A DNA stretch of 64,000 bases from Cohnella zeiphila (GTDB lineage Bacteria; Bacillota; Bacilli; Paenibacillales; Paenibacillaceae). The notes under the pieces were generated by a model. It saw only the letters and a program-made list of their open reading frames with translations, was not told where the DNA came from and did not search any database. Below, piece after piece: positions 41,712 through 48,354 of this stretch. How positions within the stretch are numbered: position 1 is the stretch's first letter; each line of letters opens with the position of its first letter. The DNA lies in the NCBI RefSeq assembly GCF_014212055.1, contig NZ_JACJVO010000042.1, positions 1 to 64,000 on the forward strand, given 5' to 3'. The translations under genes were made by a program, and so were the position numbers.

Positions 41712-42959
41712 ATGGTCGGCGCGGACGGCAACAATCTCGTTTTTCTGCTCTGCACGCCCAGAAGCGGAAGCTCTCTGGCGACCGTGATGCTGCAAAATCA
41801 CAGCGAAATGTTCGCCACCCAGGAGATGTGGTTCCTGATGAGCCTGCACGATCTGAGAGAGCCGCCGCGCCGCGCTTACGGCGGCGGAGCCATTCTGGAC
41901 CGTTTCTTCAACGGCGTGCTGCCCGGAGAGACGTTCGAAGAGGCGTGCCGGTCGTTCGCGCTCCAAGCGTACAACGGGCTGCTGCGGGGCGGGGGAGGCG
42001 CGGACGTCATCATCGACAAGTCGCCGAGGTACTATTATTTGCTGGAGTTCCTGGACGCCTTGTTTCCGCGCTCCCGCCGGATCTGGCTGATTCGCAATCC
42101 GTTCGCGGTGCTCTCTTCCTATAAGAAGATCGGCGCGGCCAGAGGCGAGAAGATCGATCTGGAGGCGCTGCTCGGCAGGTCCGACTTCGAGATCAAAGCG
42201 GCCGATCTGACGGTCGGTTTGTTCCGTTACCAACGCTACTTCTCCCGGCCCGATCCGTACGCCTTCCGGCTTCATTACGAGAAGCTGGTCGCGGAGCCGC
42301 AAGCGCAGCTCTCCGAGGCGTGCCGGTTCCTCGGCAAGGAGTACGAGGAAGGCATGGAGATCTACGGCGCCGGGAAATCCGACGCGAAGACCGACCTGTT
42401 CTTCAGCATGGGCGTCGGCGATCCGTTCGTCGCCGACCACTCCGCGCCGCACGGCGACTCCGTCCATGCATGGAAGGAAGTGCTCACGAAGCGGGAAGCG
42501 GAGCTTTACGGGCGCATGCTCGGGGCGAAGCTGTTCGCGGAGCTGGGCTACGCCGAGGAGCTGGCGGAGGCGGAGAAGTGGACGGGCGTTCGCTTCGATC
42601 CGGAGCCGGACGCCGGAGTGCTGAAGCGGCTCGGCGATCAGCTGGCGGAGGCGACCGGCTGCCGCTGGCAGGCCGATTACCGGATGCGCAGCGATCTTGC
42701 CGCCGGGGCTCCGGCGGACCTGGCGCCGGAGCCGGAAACGGGCGGGCGAGCGGCGGATTCGGAGCTGATGCAGCTGCGGATGACGGTGCGCGCGCTGGAG
42801 CAGCGCCTCGAGGACGGCGTGATGGAGCAGAGACGCCTGCGGTCGCAGATTCACGCCATGAGGCGGAAGGCGGACTGGCTGAAGTCGGCGATTCCGTTCG
42901 GCAAACGTCTGTCGCGGCTCGCATCGGCCTACATGTCCGGAAGCGGAGGGAAGAAATGA
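41712..42959 (+). CDS. Sulfotransferase with C-terminal coiled coil
   Basis: This 415-residue protein has the PAPS-binding loop FLLCTPRSGSSLATVML (about residues 11-27) and the 3'-phosphate motif RIWLIRNPFAVLSSYKK (about residues 118-134), both needed for a cytosolic-type sulfotransferase. A charged coiled coil occupies residues 345-400. It starts 13 bases after the hydrolase and its stop overlaps the start of the lasso cyclase gene (ATGA), which couples it to the lasso cluster. The acceptor may be the lasso peptide, the exopolysaccharide or a lipid. A PAPS-forming kinase gene lies at 50081-50692. Confidence 0.88.
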   Translation: MVGADGNNLVFLLCTPRSGSSLATVMLQNHSEMFATQEMWFLMSLHDLREPPRRAYGGGAILDRFFNGVLPGETFEEACRSFALQAYNGLLRGGGGADVIIDKSPRYYYLLEFLDALFPRSRRIWLIRNPFAVLSSYKKIGAARGEKIDLEALLGRSDFEIKAADLTVGLFRYQRYFSRPDPYAFRLHYEKLVAEPQAQLSEACRFLGKEYEEGMEIYGAGKSDAKTDLFFSMGVGDPFVADHSAPHGDSVHAWKEVLTKREAELYGRMLGAKLFAELGYAEELAEAEKWTGVRFDPEPDAGVLKRLGDQLAEATGCRWQADYRMRSDLAAGAPADLAPEPETGGRAADSELMQLRMTVRALEQRLEDGVMEQRRLRSQIHAMRRKADWLKSAIPFGKRLSRLASAYMSGSGGKK

Positions 42960-44893
42960 GCGCGATCGCCGGCTTGATCCGGCTTGACGGGCAAGATGCG
43001 GACCCCGCGGATGCCGAAGCCCTGATGGGCGCCATGCAATCGTACGTGGCCGATGAGGTCCGGACGTGGCGCGGCGGCCCCGCGTTCCTCGGCTGCCGAA
43101 TCCGGCGGATCACGCCCGATTCGGCTGCCGAGCGGATGCCGGACGGCAGCGACCCGACCGGCCGGCTGCGAATCGCGGCGGACGCCATTCTCGACAACCG
43201 CTTCGAGCTGTTCGACCGCTTGGAGGTGCCTGCCGCCCGCCGCGGCGAAATGACGGACAGCGAGCTCATTCTGCTCGCTTACCGGAGGTGGGGGCGGGAG
43301 ACGCCGGCCGCTCTCGTCGGAGATTTCGCGTTCATGATCTGGGACGAGGAACGCCGGCTGCTGTTCGGCGCTCGGGACACGTTCGGCAGCCGTTCGCTTT
43401 ATTATCACGGCAACGCCACGCGCTTCGCCTTCTGCACCGCGATGGGGCCGCTGCTCGCGCTGGACGATACGCCCAAAGGGCTGAACGAAGCGTGGCTCGC
43501 GGAATTCATGGCGATTCCGGAGATGTTCGAGTGCACGGACCCCGAGGCGACGCCGTACCGGGACATCCGGCAGGTGCCGCCGGGCCATGCGATCGCCGTG
43601 ACGGACGGGCGCGTCGCGCTTGCCGGCTTCGGCGCGCTGGAGCCGGACGCGCCGCTGCAGTTGAAGTCGGACGCCGACTACGAGGAAGCGTTCCGGGACG
43701 TGTTCGGGGAAGCCGTTCGGTGCCGGCTTCGCACGTTCCGCGAGGTCGCGGTGACGTTAAGCGGCGGCCTCGACTCGGGGACGGTCGCGAGCTTCGCCGC
43801 GCGGGAGCTGGCGCAGAGCGGGAAGACGCTGCATGCCTACAGCAGCGTTCCGCCGCGGGATTTCGCCGACTGGACGCCGGGCGGCACGGCCGCCGACGAG
43901 CGGCCGTATATCCGGGCGACGGCCCGGCATGTCGGCAATATCGAGCAGACGGATCTGGACTTCGAGGGGATCAGCCCGTATACGGAAGTGGACGAATGGC
44001 TGGACCTGCTCGAATCTCCTTACAAGTTTTTCGAGAACTCGTACTGGCTCAAAGGGATATACGAGCGGGCCGGCAGGCAAGGCGCGGGCATTCTGCTGAC
44101 CGGGGCGCGGGGCAACTTCACGATCTCGTGGGGACCCGCCCTCGATTACTACGCGCTGCTGCTGAAGCGGATGAGATGGCTGCGGCTGCTGCGCGAGCTC
44201 CGGCTGTACGGAGAGAACAAGGGAATCGGCCGCAGAAAGCTGCTGCCGATCATCGGCAAGCTGGCGTTTCCCGCGCTGGCCGGCCGGCGCTCGTCGCAGG
44301 CCGCCGGGGCGGACCTCCCGGCGATGCTGATCCATCCCGATTTCGCCGCGCGGACGGGCGTATTCGCCAGATTGCGCGAAGGCTCGGGCGGCCCGGCGGA
44401 AGCGGATGCCGTCCGGCTTCGCCGGGATAAGCTCGGCAGCCTCGCCGCCGCGAACAAGAACGGCGCGACGGCTACGAAGCTGTCGCTGCGGTACGGCGTC
44501 TGGGAACGCGATCCGACGTGCGACCTGCGGGTCGTCCGGTTTTGTCTCGCGGTGCCGCTCCCCCAGTATGTGCGGGACGGAATGGATCGCGCGCTCATTC
44601 GCCGGGCGACGGCGTCCGTGCTGCCCGACGAGGTCAGGCTGAACCAGAGGGTTCGGGGCATTCAGGGCGCCGATTGGCTGCACCGCGCCGCCCCCGCGTG
44701 GTCCAGGCTGACCGAGGAGTTGACCCGTCTATGCGCCGATCCGGCCGTCGCTGCGTATCTGCACGTCGAACGGATCCGGGCCGCCCTTGCGGGAGCGGGG
44801 CGGGAGCCTCGTCCAGAGCTCGCCTTTCACCCGGAGATGAGGCTGCTCATGCGAAGCCTGATTCTCGGCCGGTTCATCAAGCGGTTCGCCTGA
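42956..44893 (+). CDS. Lasso peptide macrolactam synthetase (asparagine synthase-like, C protein)
   Basis: This 645-residue protein has an N-terminal class II glutaminase-like domain that begins MSAIAGLIRLDG and lacks the catalytic Cys. This is normal for lasso cyclases, which do not need glutamine. The ATP-pyrophosphatase loop is VTLSGGLDSGTVASFAAREL near residue 263. It adenylates an acidic side chain of the core peptide and closes the ring onto the N-terminal amine while the tail is threaded. Position next to the precursor and the B1, B2 and kinase genes supports the assignment over housekeeping asparagine synthetase. Confidence 0.92.
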   Translation: MSAIAGLIRLDGQDADPADAEALMGAMQSYVADEVRTWRGGPAFLGCRIRRITPDSAAERMPDGSDPTGRLRIAADAILDNRFELFDRLEVPAARRGEMTDSELILLAYRRWGRETPAALVGDFAFMIWDEERRLLFGARDTFGSRSLYYHGNATRFAFCTAMGPLLALDDTPKGLNEAWLAEFMAIPEMFECTDPEATPYRDIRQVPPGHAIAVTDGRVALAGFGALEPDAPLQLKSDADYEEAFRDVFGEAVRCRLRTFREVAVTLSGGLDSGTVASFAARELAQSGKTLHAYSSVPPRDFADWTPGGTAADERPYIRATARHVGNIEQTDLDFEGISPYTEVDEWLDLLESPYKFFENSYWLKGIYERAGRQGAGILLTGARGNFTISWGPALDYYALLLKRMRWLRLLRELRLYGENKGIGRRKLLPIIGKLAFPALAGRRSSQAAGADLPAMLIHPDFAARTGVFARLREGSGGPAEADAVRLRRDKLGSLAAANKNGATATKLSLRYGVWERDPTCDLRVVRFCLAVPLPQYVRDGMDRALIRRATASVLPDEVRLNQRVRGIQGADWLHRAAPAWSRLTEELTRLCADPAVAAYLHVERIRAALAGAGREPRPELAFHPEMRLLMRSLILGRFIKRFA

Positions 44894-44953
44894 CCGGCCG
44901 GTTCGGGAACGCGGACCGAATTCGGCAATCGAGCATGAAAGGAGGTGAACCAG

Positions 44954-45091
44954 ATGCAAATGAGCGCGAAGAAAGAATGGCAAGCTCCCGAGCTCGAAAC
45001 GCTGAACGTCAGCGAGACGATGTACGGGAAAGGAATGACGAACATCGATTTCGTCACGACGGAAGACATGGACATCTATGCACCGAGCTGA
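44954..45091 (+). CDS. Lasso peptide precursor (paeninodin-like)
   Basis: This 45-codon gene has a strong GGAGGTGAA site. The leader is MQMSAKKEWQAPELETLNVS, then ETM. Leader features match lasso leaders: the WxxPxLxxL motif read by the B1 recognition protein, and Thr two residues before the cut. The predicted core therefore starts at Tyr (codon at 45023). Its ring part is YGKGMTNID, closed from Tyr1 to Asp9 (codon 45047-45049), and the tail that follows is FVTTEDMDIYAPS. The C-terminal Ser22 matches the phosphorylated Ser of paeninodin. Tyr19 lies in an acidic stretch. A Tyr as ring residue 1 is less common than Gly, Ala, Ser or Cys. Confidence 0.93.
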   Translation: MQMSAKKEWQAPELETLNVSETMYGKGMTNIDFVTTEDMDIYAPS

Positions 45092-45116
45092 GCATGCCTT
45101 TCCCGATTTGCCCAGC

Positions 45117-45157
45117 GTCCTTATACAGCCCTCTTGGGCTGTATAAGGACCCTTTTT
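45117..45157 (+). terminator. Strong intrinsic terminator after the lasso precursor
   Basis: A perfect 15-bp stem (45117-45131 with 45136-45150) and four-base loop are followed by CC and five T. Placed between the precursor and the processing genes, it should give much more precursor message than message for the enzymes. Confidence 0.92.
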
Positions 45158-45209
45158 GCCGTGAATGCCCGGTGCTCTGCCGGGCACAACCAACCTAGCC
45201 CGATCCGGC

Positions 45210-45365
45210 GCCAGATAACCGAGAAATTCGGCGAATGGGCGTCGGCACGGTCTGAACGAGCGCCGATAACCGAGAAAGTCGGTTATCGGACGACAAAAAC
45301 GGCCGGTAAGAACGCCGATAACCGAGAAAATCGGGTAACAAGCATAGGCAACGGTCTGAAAGACG
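45210..45365. repeat. Three imperfect 52-bp tandem repeats
   Basis: Units begin at 45210, 45262 and 45314, exactly 52 bases apart. Each opens with GCC(A)GATAACCGAGAAA followed by TCGG, and shares a second block near unit position 38 (ACGGTCTGAACGA, ACGGCCGGTAAGA, ACGGTCTGAAAGA). The stretch is noncoding. There are no variable spacers of the CRISPR kind. Function unknown. Confidence 0.8.
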
Positions 45366-45392
45366 ACGTCGAAAACGAATCAATCGGATAAA

Positions 45393-45421
45393 GGCCGTCA
45401 GCGACGGCCCTGCCGATTATT
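45393..45421 (+). terminator. Hairpin before the lasso kinase gene
   Basis: A 7-bp GC stem (45393-45399 with 45403-45409) is followed by an interrupted T-rich stretch (GATTATTTTCCC), 28 bases before the kinase start. It may be a second attenuator. Confidence 0.5.
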
Positions 45422-45448
45422 TTCCCATAAAGAAAGGAGCGATCGGAT

Positions 45449-46417
45449 TTGAACGAGCTTGCATTCGCCGAGCGGCCGACGGTTCACCAGGCTTTCGGCC
45501 TGCGGATCTCGAGCCGGGTTCCGCTTCCCGAACTGCCGTTGTCCGGCGACGCCGCGGGCGGAATGCCCGCCGATGTCGCGATCGGTCCGGCGGACCCGGA
45601 CAAGCTGCGGGAAGAGCTGGAGGCTTGCGGCAGCAACTTTGCCTACTCGCGCGCAGGCAGCCGGTTCCTGTTCCTCATTCCGGACACGGCCGTTTACGGC
45701 ATCGAAGACGGCAAGGCGATCGCCGTCGCACCGCTGCCCGGCGCGGATCGCGAGAAGGTTCGCGTTTATCTGCTCGGCACTTGCATGGGAGCGATGCTTA
45801 TGATCCGGCATGTGCTCCCGCTGCATGGCAGCGCGGTCGTGATCGACGGGAAGGCGTACGCCTTCGTGGGCGACTCGGGCGCCGGCAAGTCGACGTTGGC
45901 CGCGACGTTCGTCGAGCTGGGACACCGGCTCGTCAGCGACGATGTCGTAGCGGTCTCCTTCGATGACGAAGGCTGCCCTGTCGTCATGCCGTCCTATCCG
46001 CAGCAGAAGCTGTGGCGGGAAAGTCTCTCGGGACTCGGCAAGGATGCGGCTCCGTATCGTCCGATCTTCCGGGAGACCGACAAGTTCGCCGTTCCGGTCA
46101 CTTCCGGGTTCAGCCCGGATCCCGTTCCTTTGGCCGGCGTGTTCGAATTGGCCAAGTCGAACCGGGAGACGATCGGGCTGAGGAGCTTGCGCGGCGGCGA
46201 GCGGCTGCGGGTTGTGATGCAGCATACGTACCGCAAGGAGCTCGTTCCCCGTCTGGGACGGGAGGAATGGCATTTTCGAACGTCCGCCGGCATCGCGGGC
46301 GGGATCGGCGCTTGCAGGCTGGAGCGGCCGGAGGAAGGATTTACGGCCCGCCGTCTTGCGGAAACTATCATTCGTTTCGTCAATAAAGGAGGACATGAAG
46401 ATGTCGGATCGGCATGA
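45449..46417 (+). CDS. HPr-kinase-like lasso peptide tailoring kinase
   Basis: This 322-residue protein has the P-loop YAFVGDSGAGKSTLAATFVE (about residues 138-157) and a second acidic motif LVSDDVVAV, as in HPr kinase/phosphorylase-like proteins. The N-terminal half is a separate domain without known motifs. In the paeninodin cluster the equivalent kinase phosphorylates the C-terminal Ser of the precursor, and the Ser at the end of this precursor fits. The TTG start at 45449 follows an AAAGGAG site. The next gene begins before its stop. Confidence 0.88.
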   Translation: MNELAFAERPTVHQAFGLRISSRVPLPELPLSGDAAGGMPADVAIGPADPDKLREELEACGSNFAYSRAGSRFLFLIPDTAVYGIEDGKAIAVAPLPGADREKVRVYLLGTCMGAMLMIRHVLPLHGSAVVIDGKAYAFVGDSGAGKSTLAATFVELGHRLVSDDVVAVSFDDEGCPVVMPSYPQQKLWRESLSGLGKDAAPYRPIFRETDKFAVPVTSGFSPDPVPLAGVFELAKSNRETIGLRSLRGGERLRVVMQHTYRKELVPRLGREEWHFRTSAGIAGGIGACRLERPEEGFTARRLAETIIRFVNKGGHEDVGSA

Positions 46418-46691
46418 AGCGAGCCTGACGGTTGTCCGGGCGGAAGGAAACATCGTATGCGACATGGACGGAGAGAAGGTCATGTTCAGCGTCGCCACCG
46501 GCAAGTATTACAGCCTCGGCAGCGTAGGAGGAAGAATCTGGGAGCTGATCGGCGCTCCGATCCGGGTCGGCCGGCTGGTCGACGAACTGACGGAGGAATT
46601 TTCCGTCGAGCGTCCGGAATGCGAGCGGCAGGTGCGCAAATTCCTGCGCAGTTTGAAGCGGGAGTCGCTGATCGAGGTTCATTCGTCTTGA
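46395..46691 (+). CDS. Lasso leader-recognition protein B1 (PqqD-like)
   Basis: This 98-residue protein is a RiPP recognition element. It has a beta-strand start (SLTVVRAEGNIVCDMDGEKV), the GKYYSLGSVGGRIWELI segment and the winged-helix end with VDELTEEFSVERPECERQVR. It binds the leader peptide through the WxxPxL motif and presents it to the B2 protease. ATG 46395 with AAAGGAGG was chosen; the frame upstream overlaps the kinase gene. Its stop overlaps the start of B2 (TGATG). Confidence 0.9.
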   Translation: MKMSDRHEASLTVVRAEGNIVCDMDGEKVMFSVATGKYYSLGSVGGRIWELIGAPIRVGRLVDELTEEFSVERPECERQVRKFLRSLKRESLIEVHSS

Positions 46692-47146
46692 TGCGGAGGC
46701 TCCGGACCTTTATGGCCTGGCCGGCGGAGAAGAAGCGGCTCATGCTGGAGGCGCTGGTATATCTGGCATGGGCGCGCATCATGAAGCTGCTGCCCTTCTC
46801 GCGCCTTGCGCCTTCGCTTGGCCGGCCGATGAAAGAGACGGCGAACGTACACGATCTGATGCAGGAACGCAGCATTCGGCGAATCTCGGAGGCGGTGCGG
46901 GTGATGAGCCGCCATACGTTCTGGGAGAGCCAATGTCTGGTCCAGGCGCTCGCGGCCAAGAAGATGCTGGAGCGCCGCCATATGGACAGCACGCTGTATC
47001 TGGGAACGGCGAGAGACGAGCGGGGGAACCTGATCGCGCACGCGTGGCTTCGCAGCGGACCGATCTATGTGACCGGAGCCGGCGAGCGGCATCGGTTCAC
47101 GACCGTAGCGGCGTTCGGTACAGACCATTCGAACCGGAAAGATTGA
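46691..47146 (+). CDS. Lasso leader peptidase B2 (transglutaminase-like)
   Basis: This 151-residue cysteine protease removes the leader. The catalytic Cys is in FWESQCLVQALAAKKMLERR (about residue 80) and the His in GNLIAHAWLRSG (about residue 120). The LGTARDERG strand lies between them, the usual B2 pattern. It depends on B1, encoded just upstream with a one-base overlap, for leader binding. Together B1 and B2 free the amine of Tyr1 for ring closure by the C protein. Confidence 0.92.
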   Translation: MRRLRTFMAWPAEKKRLMLEALVYLAWARIMKLLPFSRLAPSLGRPMKETANVHDLMQERSIRRISEAVRVMSRHTFWESQCLVQALAAKKMLERRHMDSTLYLGTARDERGNLIAHAWLRSGPIYVTGAGERHRFTTVAAFGTDHSNRKD

Positions 47147-47157
47147 AGGTGCCTATT

Positions 47158-48354
47158 ATGGATAAGTCGTTCCGTCTGGATGTCGGCCCTTTTCCCATGG
47201 AATTGAACGTAATGCTGGAAGCGCTGCGAGGAGGGGCGGGACCGGAGAAAGAGCGGCCCGGGACACCTTTGTTGCCGAACATCGACTGGAATCAATTTAT
47301 GAAGCTGGTGCGGCATCATCGCGTCTATCCGCAGATTTATGCGAATCCGGCAAACGGCGGATTGATTCCGCCCGATGTCCTGCAAACCGTCGGCCGGGAT
47401 TACCGAATGAACGCGCTGGGCATGCTTCGCCTGAGCGCGGAGATGGAGCGCGTATGCAAGGCGCTGAACGAGCGCGGAGTCCGATCGCTTCTGCTCAAAG
47501 GGCCGGCGTTGGCCCGTCTCCTGTACGGAGACGTATCGCTTCGGACGTCCAAGGACCTGGACATCCTCATTCCCGTCGCCGACGTCGCGAAGGCCGAAAG
47601 CTTGCTTGAGGAGCTCGGTTTTGTAGCGGACCATCCGATCCCCCGCGGACTCGGCGACTGGAAGTGGAAGCTTCACCACGTGGCTTTCACGCATCCGCAG
47701 ACCCGGATTCAAGTGGAGGTGCATTGGCGTCTCAACGGAGATCTCGGCAAAGAACCGCCTTTCGAAGAGCTCTGGAACGGGAGACAGCAAAGCGAATTGG
47801 TCGAGGGTCTGTACATGCCGGGGAACGAGCATCTCTTTATGTATCTGGCGATGCACGGCGCGCGCCACGGATGGTTCCGGCTTCGCTGGCTGGCCGATAT
47901 CGACCGGATGGCGCGGCGAAGTCTGGACTGGGAAGCGCTCGTCGCTTTGCTGAAGCGGTATCACGCTCTCGATATGGCGGGTCAGGCGCTCGTGCTGGCC
48001 TCTTCGCTGCTGCATACGCCGGTTCCGGACGCGTTGAAGCCGGCCGCCTTCTCCAGCCGAGGACAAGATTTGGCGCGGCGATCGCAGATGTTCATCCGGG
48101 ACGCCGACGCCTGGGCTTCCTTACCCGGTACGGGGCCGGCGGCCAGCGCCTACAAGAGCTACCTGTTCGCGTTGAAGACCACCCCGCAGAAATGGCGCTT
48201 CGCCATCAGCCGGCTGCATCCCAGCTTCCGCGACGTCGAGGCGCTGCCGCTGCCCAAGCCCCTTTATTTTCTATATTTCCCGCTCAGACCGTTCGTCTGG
48301 CTATGGAGACAAGTGCGGCAGCAGCAGCCCTTGAGAGATGAGGAGATGGGATGA
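47158..48354 (+). CDS. Nucleotidyltransferase-family protein of lasso cluster
   Basis: This 398-residue protein belongs to the uncharacterised nucleotidyltransferase group (NTP_transf_5 type). The nucleotide-binding signature is SLLLKGPALARLLYGDVSLR followed by TSKDLDILIP (about residues 118-147), with the paired Asp residues in DLDILI. A His in QVEVHWRLNG may also be catalytic. Similar genes occur in paeninodin-type clusters, where their reaction is not settled. Its stop overlaps the exporter start. It might modify the phosphorylated Ser or confer self-protection; neither is shown by sequence. Confidence 0.85.
   Translation: MDKSFRLDVGPFPMELNVMLEALRGGAGPEKERPGTPLLPNIDWNQFMKLVRHHRVYPQIYANPANGGLIPPDVLQTVGRDYRMNALGMLRLSAEMERVCKALNERGVRSLLLKGPALARLLYGDVSLRTSKDLDILIPVADVAKAESLLEELGFVADHPIPRGLGDWKWKLHHVAFTHPQTRIQVEVHWRLNGDLGKEPPFEELWNGRQQSELVEGLYMPGNEHLFMYLAMHGARHGWFRLRWLADIDRMARRSLDWEALVALLKRYHALDMAGQALVLASSLLHTPVPDALKPAAFSSRGQDLARRSQMFIRDADAWASLPGTGPAASAYKSYLFALKTTPQKWRFAISRLHPSFRDVEALPLPKPLYFLYFPLRPFVWLWRQVRQQQPLRDEEMG

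Noticed and set aside
39233..41755. Long minus-strand open frame of 840 codons opposite the hydrolase
   Set aside because: GC-rich codon structure of the real gene leaves the opposite strand open; no ribosome site, no domain, and low-complexity Arg/Val composition.
42956..44893. Housekeeping asparagine synthetase
   Set aside because: The N-terminal Cys needed for glutamine use is absent, and the gene is directly followed by a lasso precursor and its B1, B2, kinase and exporter genes.
45210..45365. CRISPR-like array
   Set aside because: Only three imperfect copies, the intervals between the conserved starts are themselves partly conserved, no cas genes are nearby, and the repeats are not precise.
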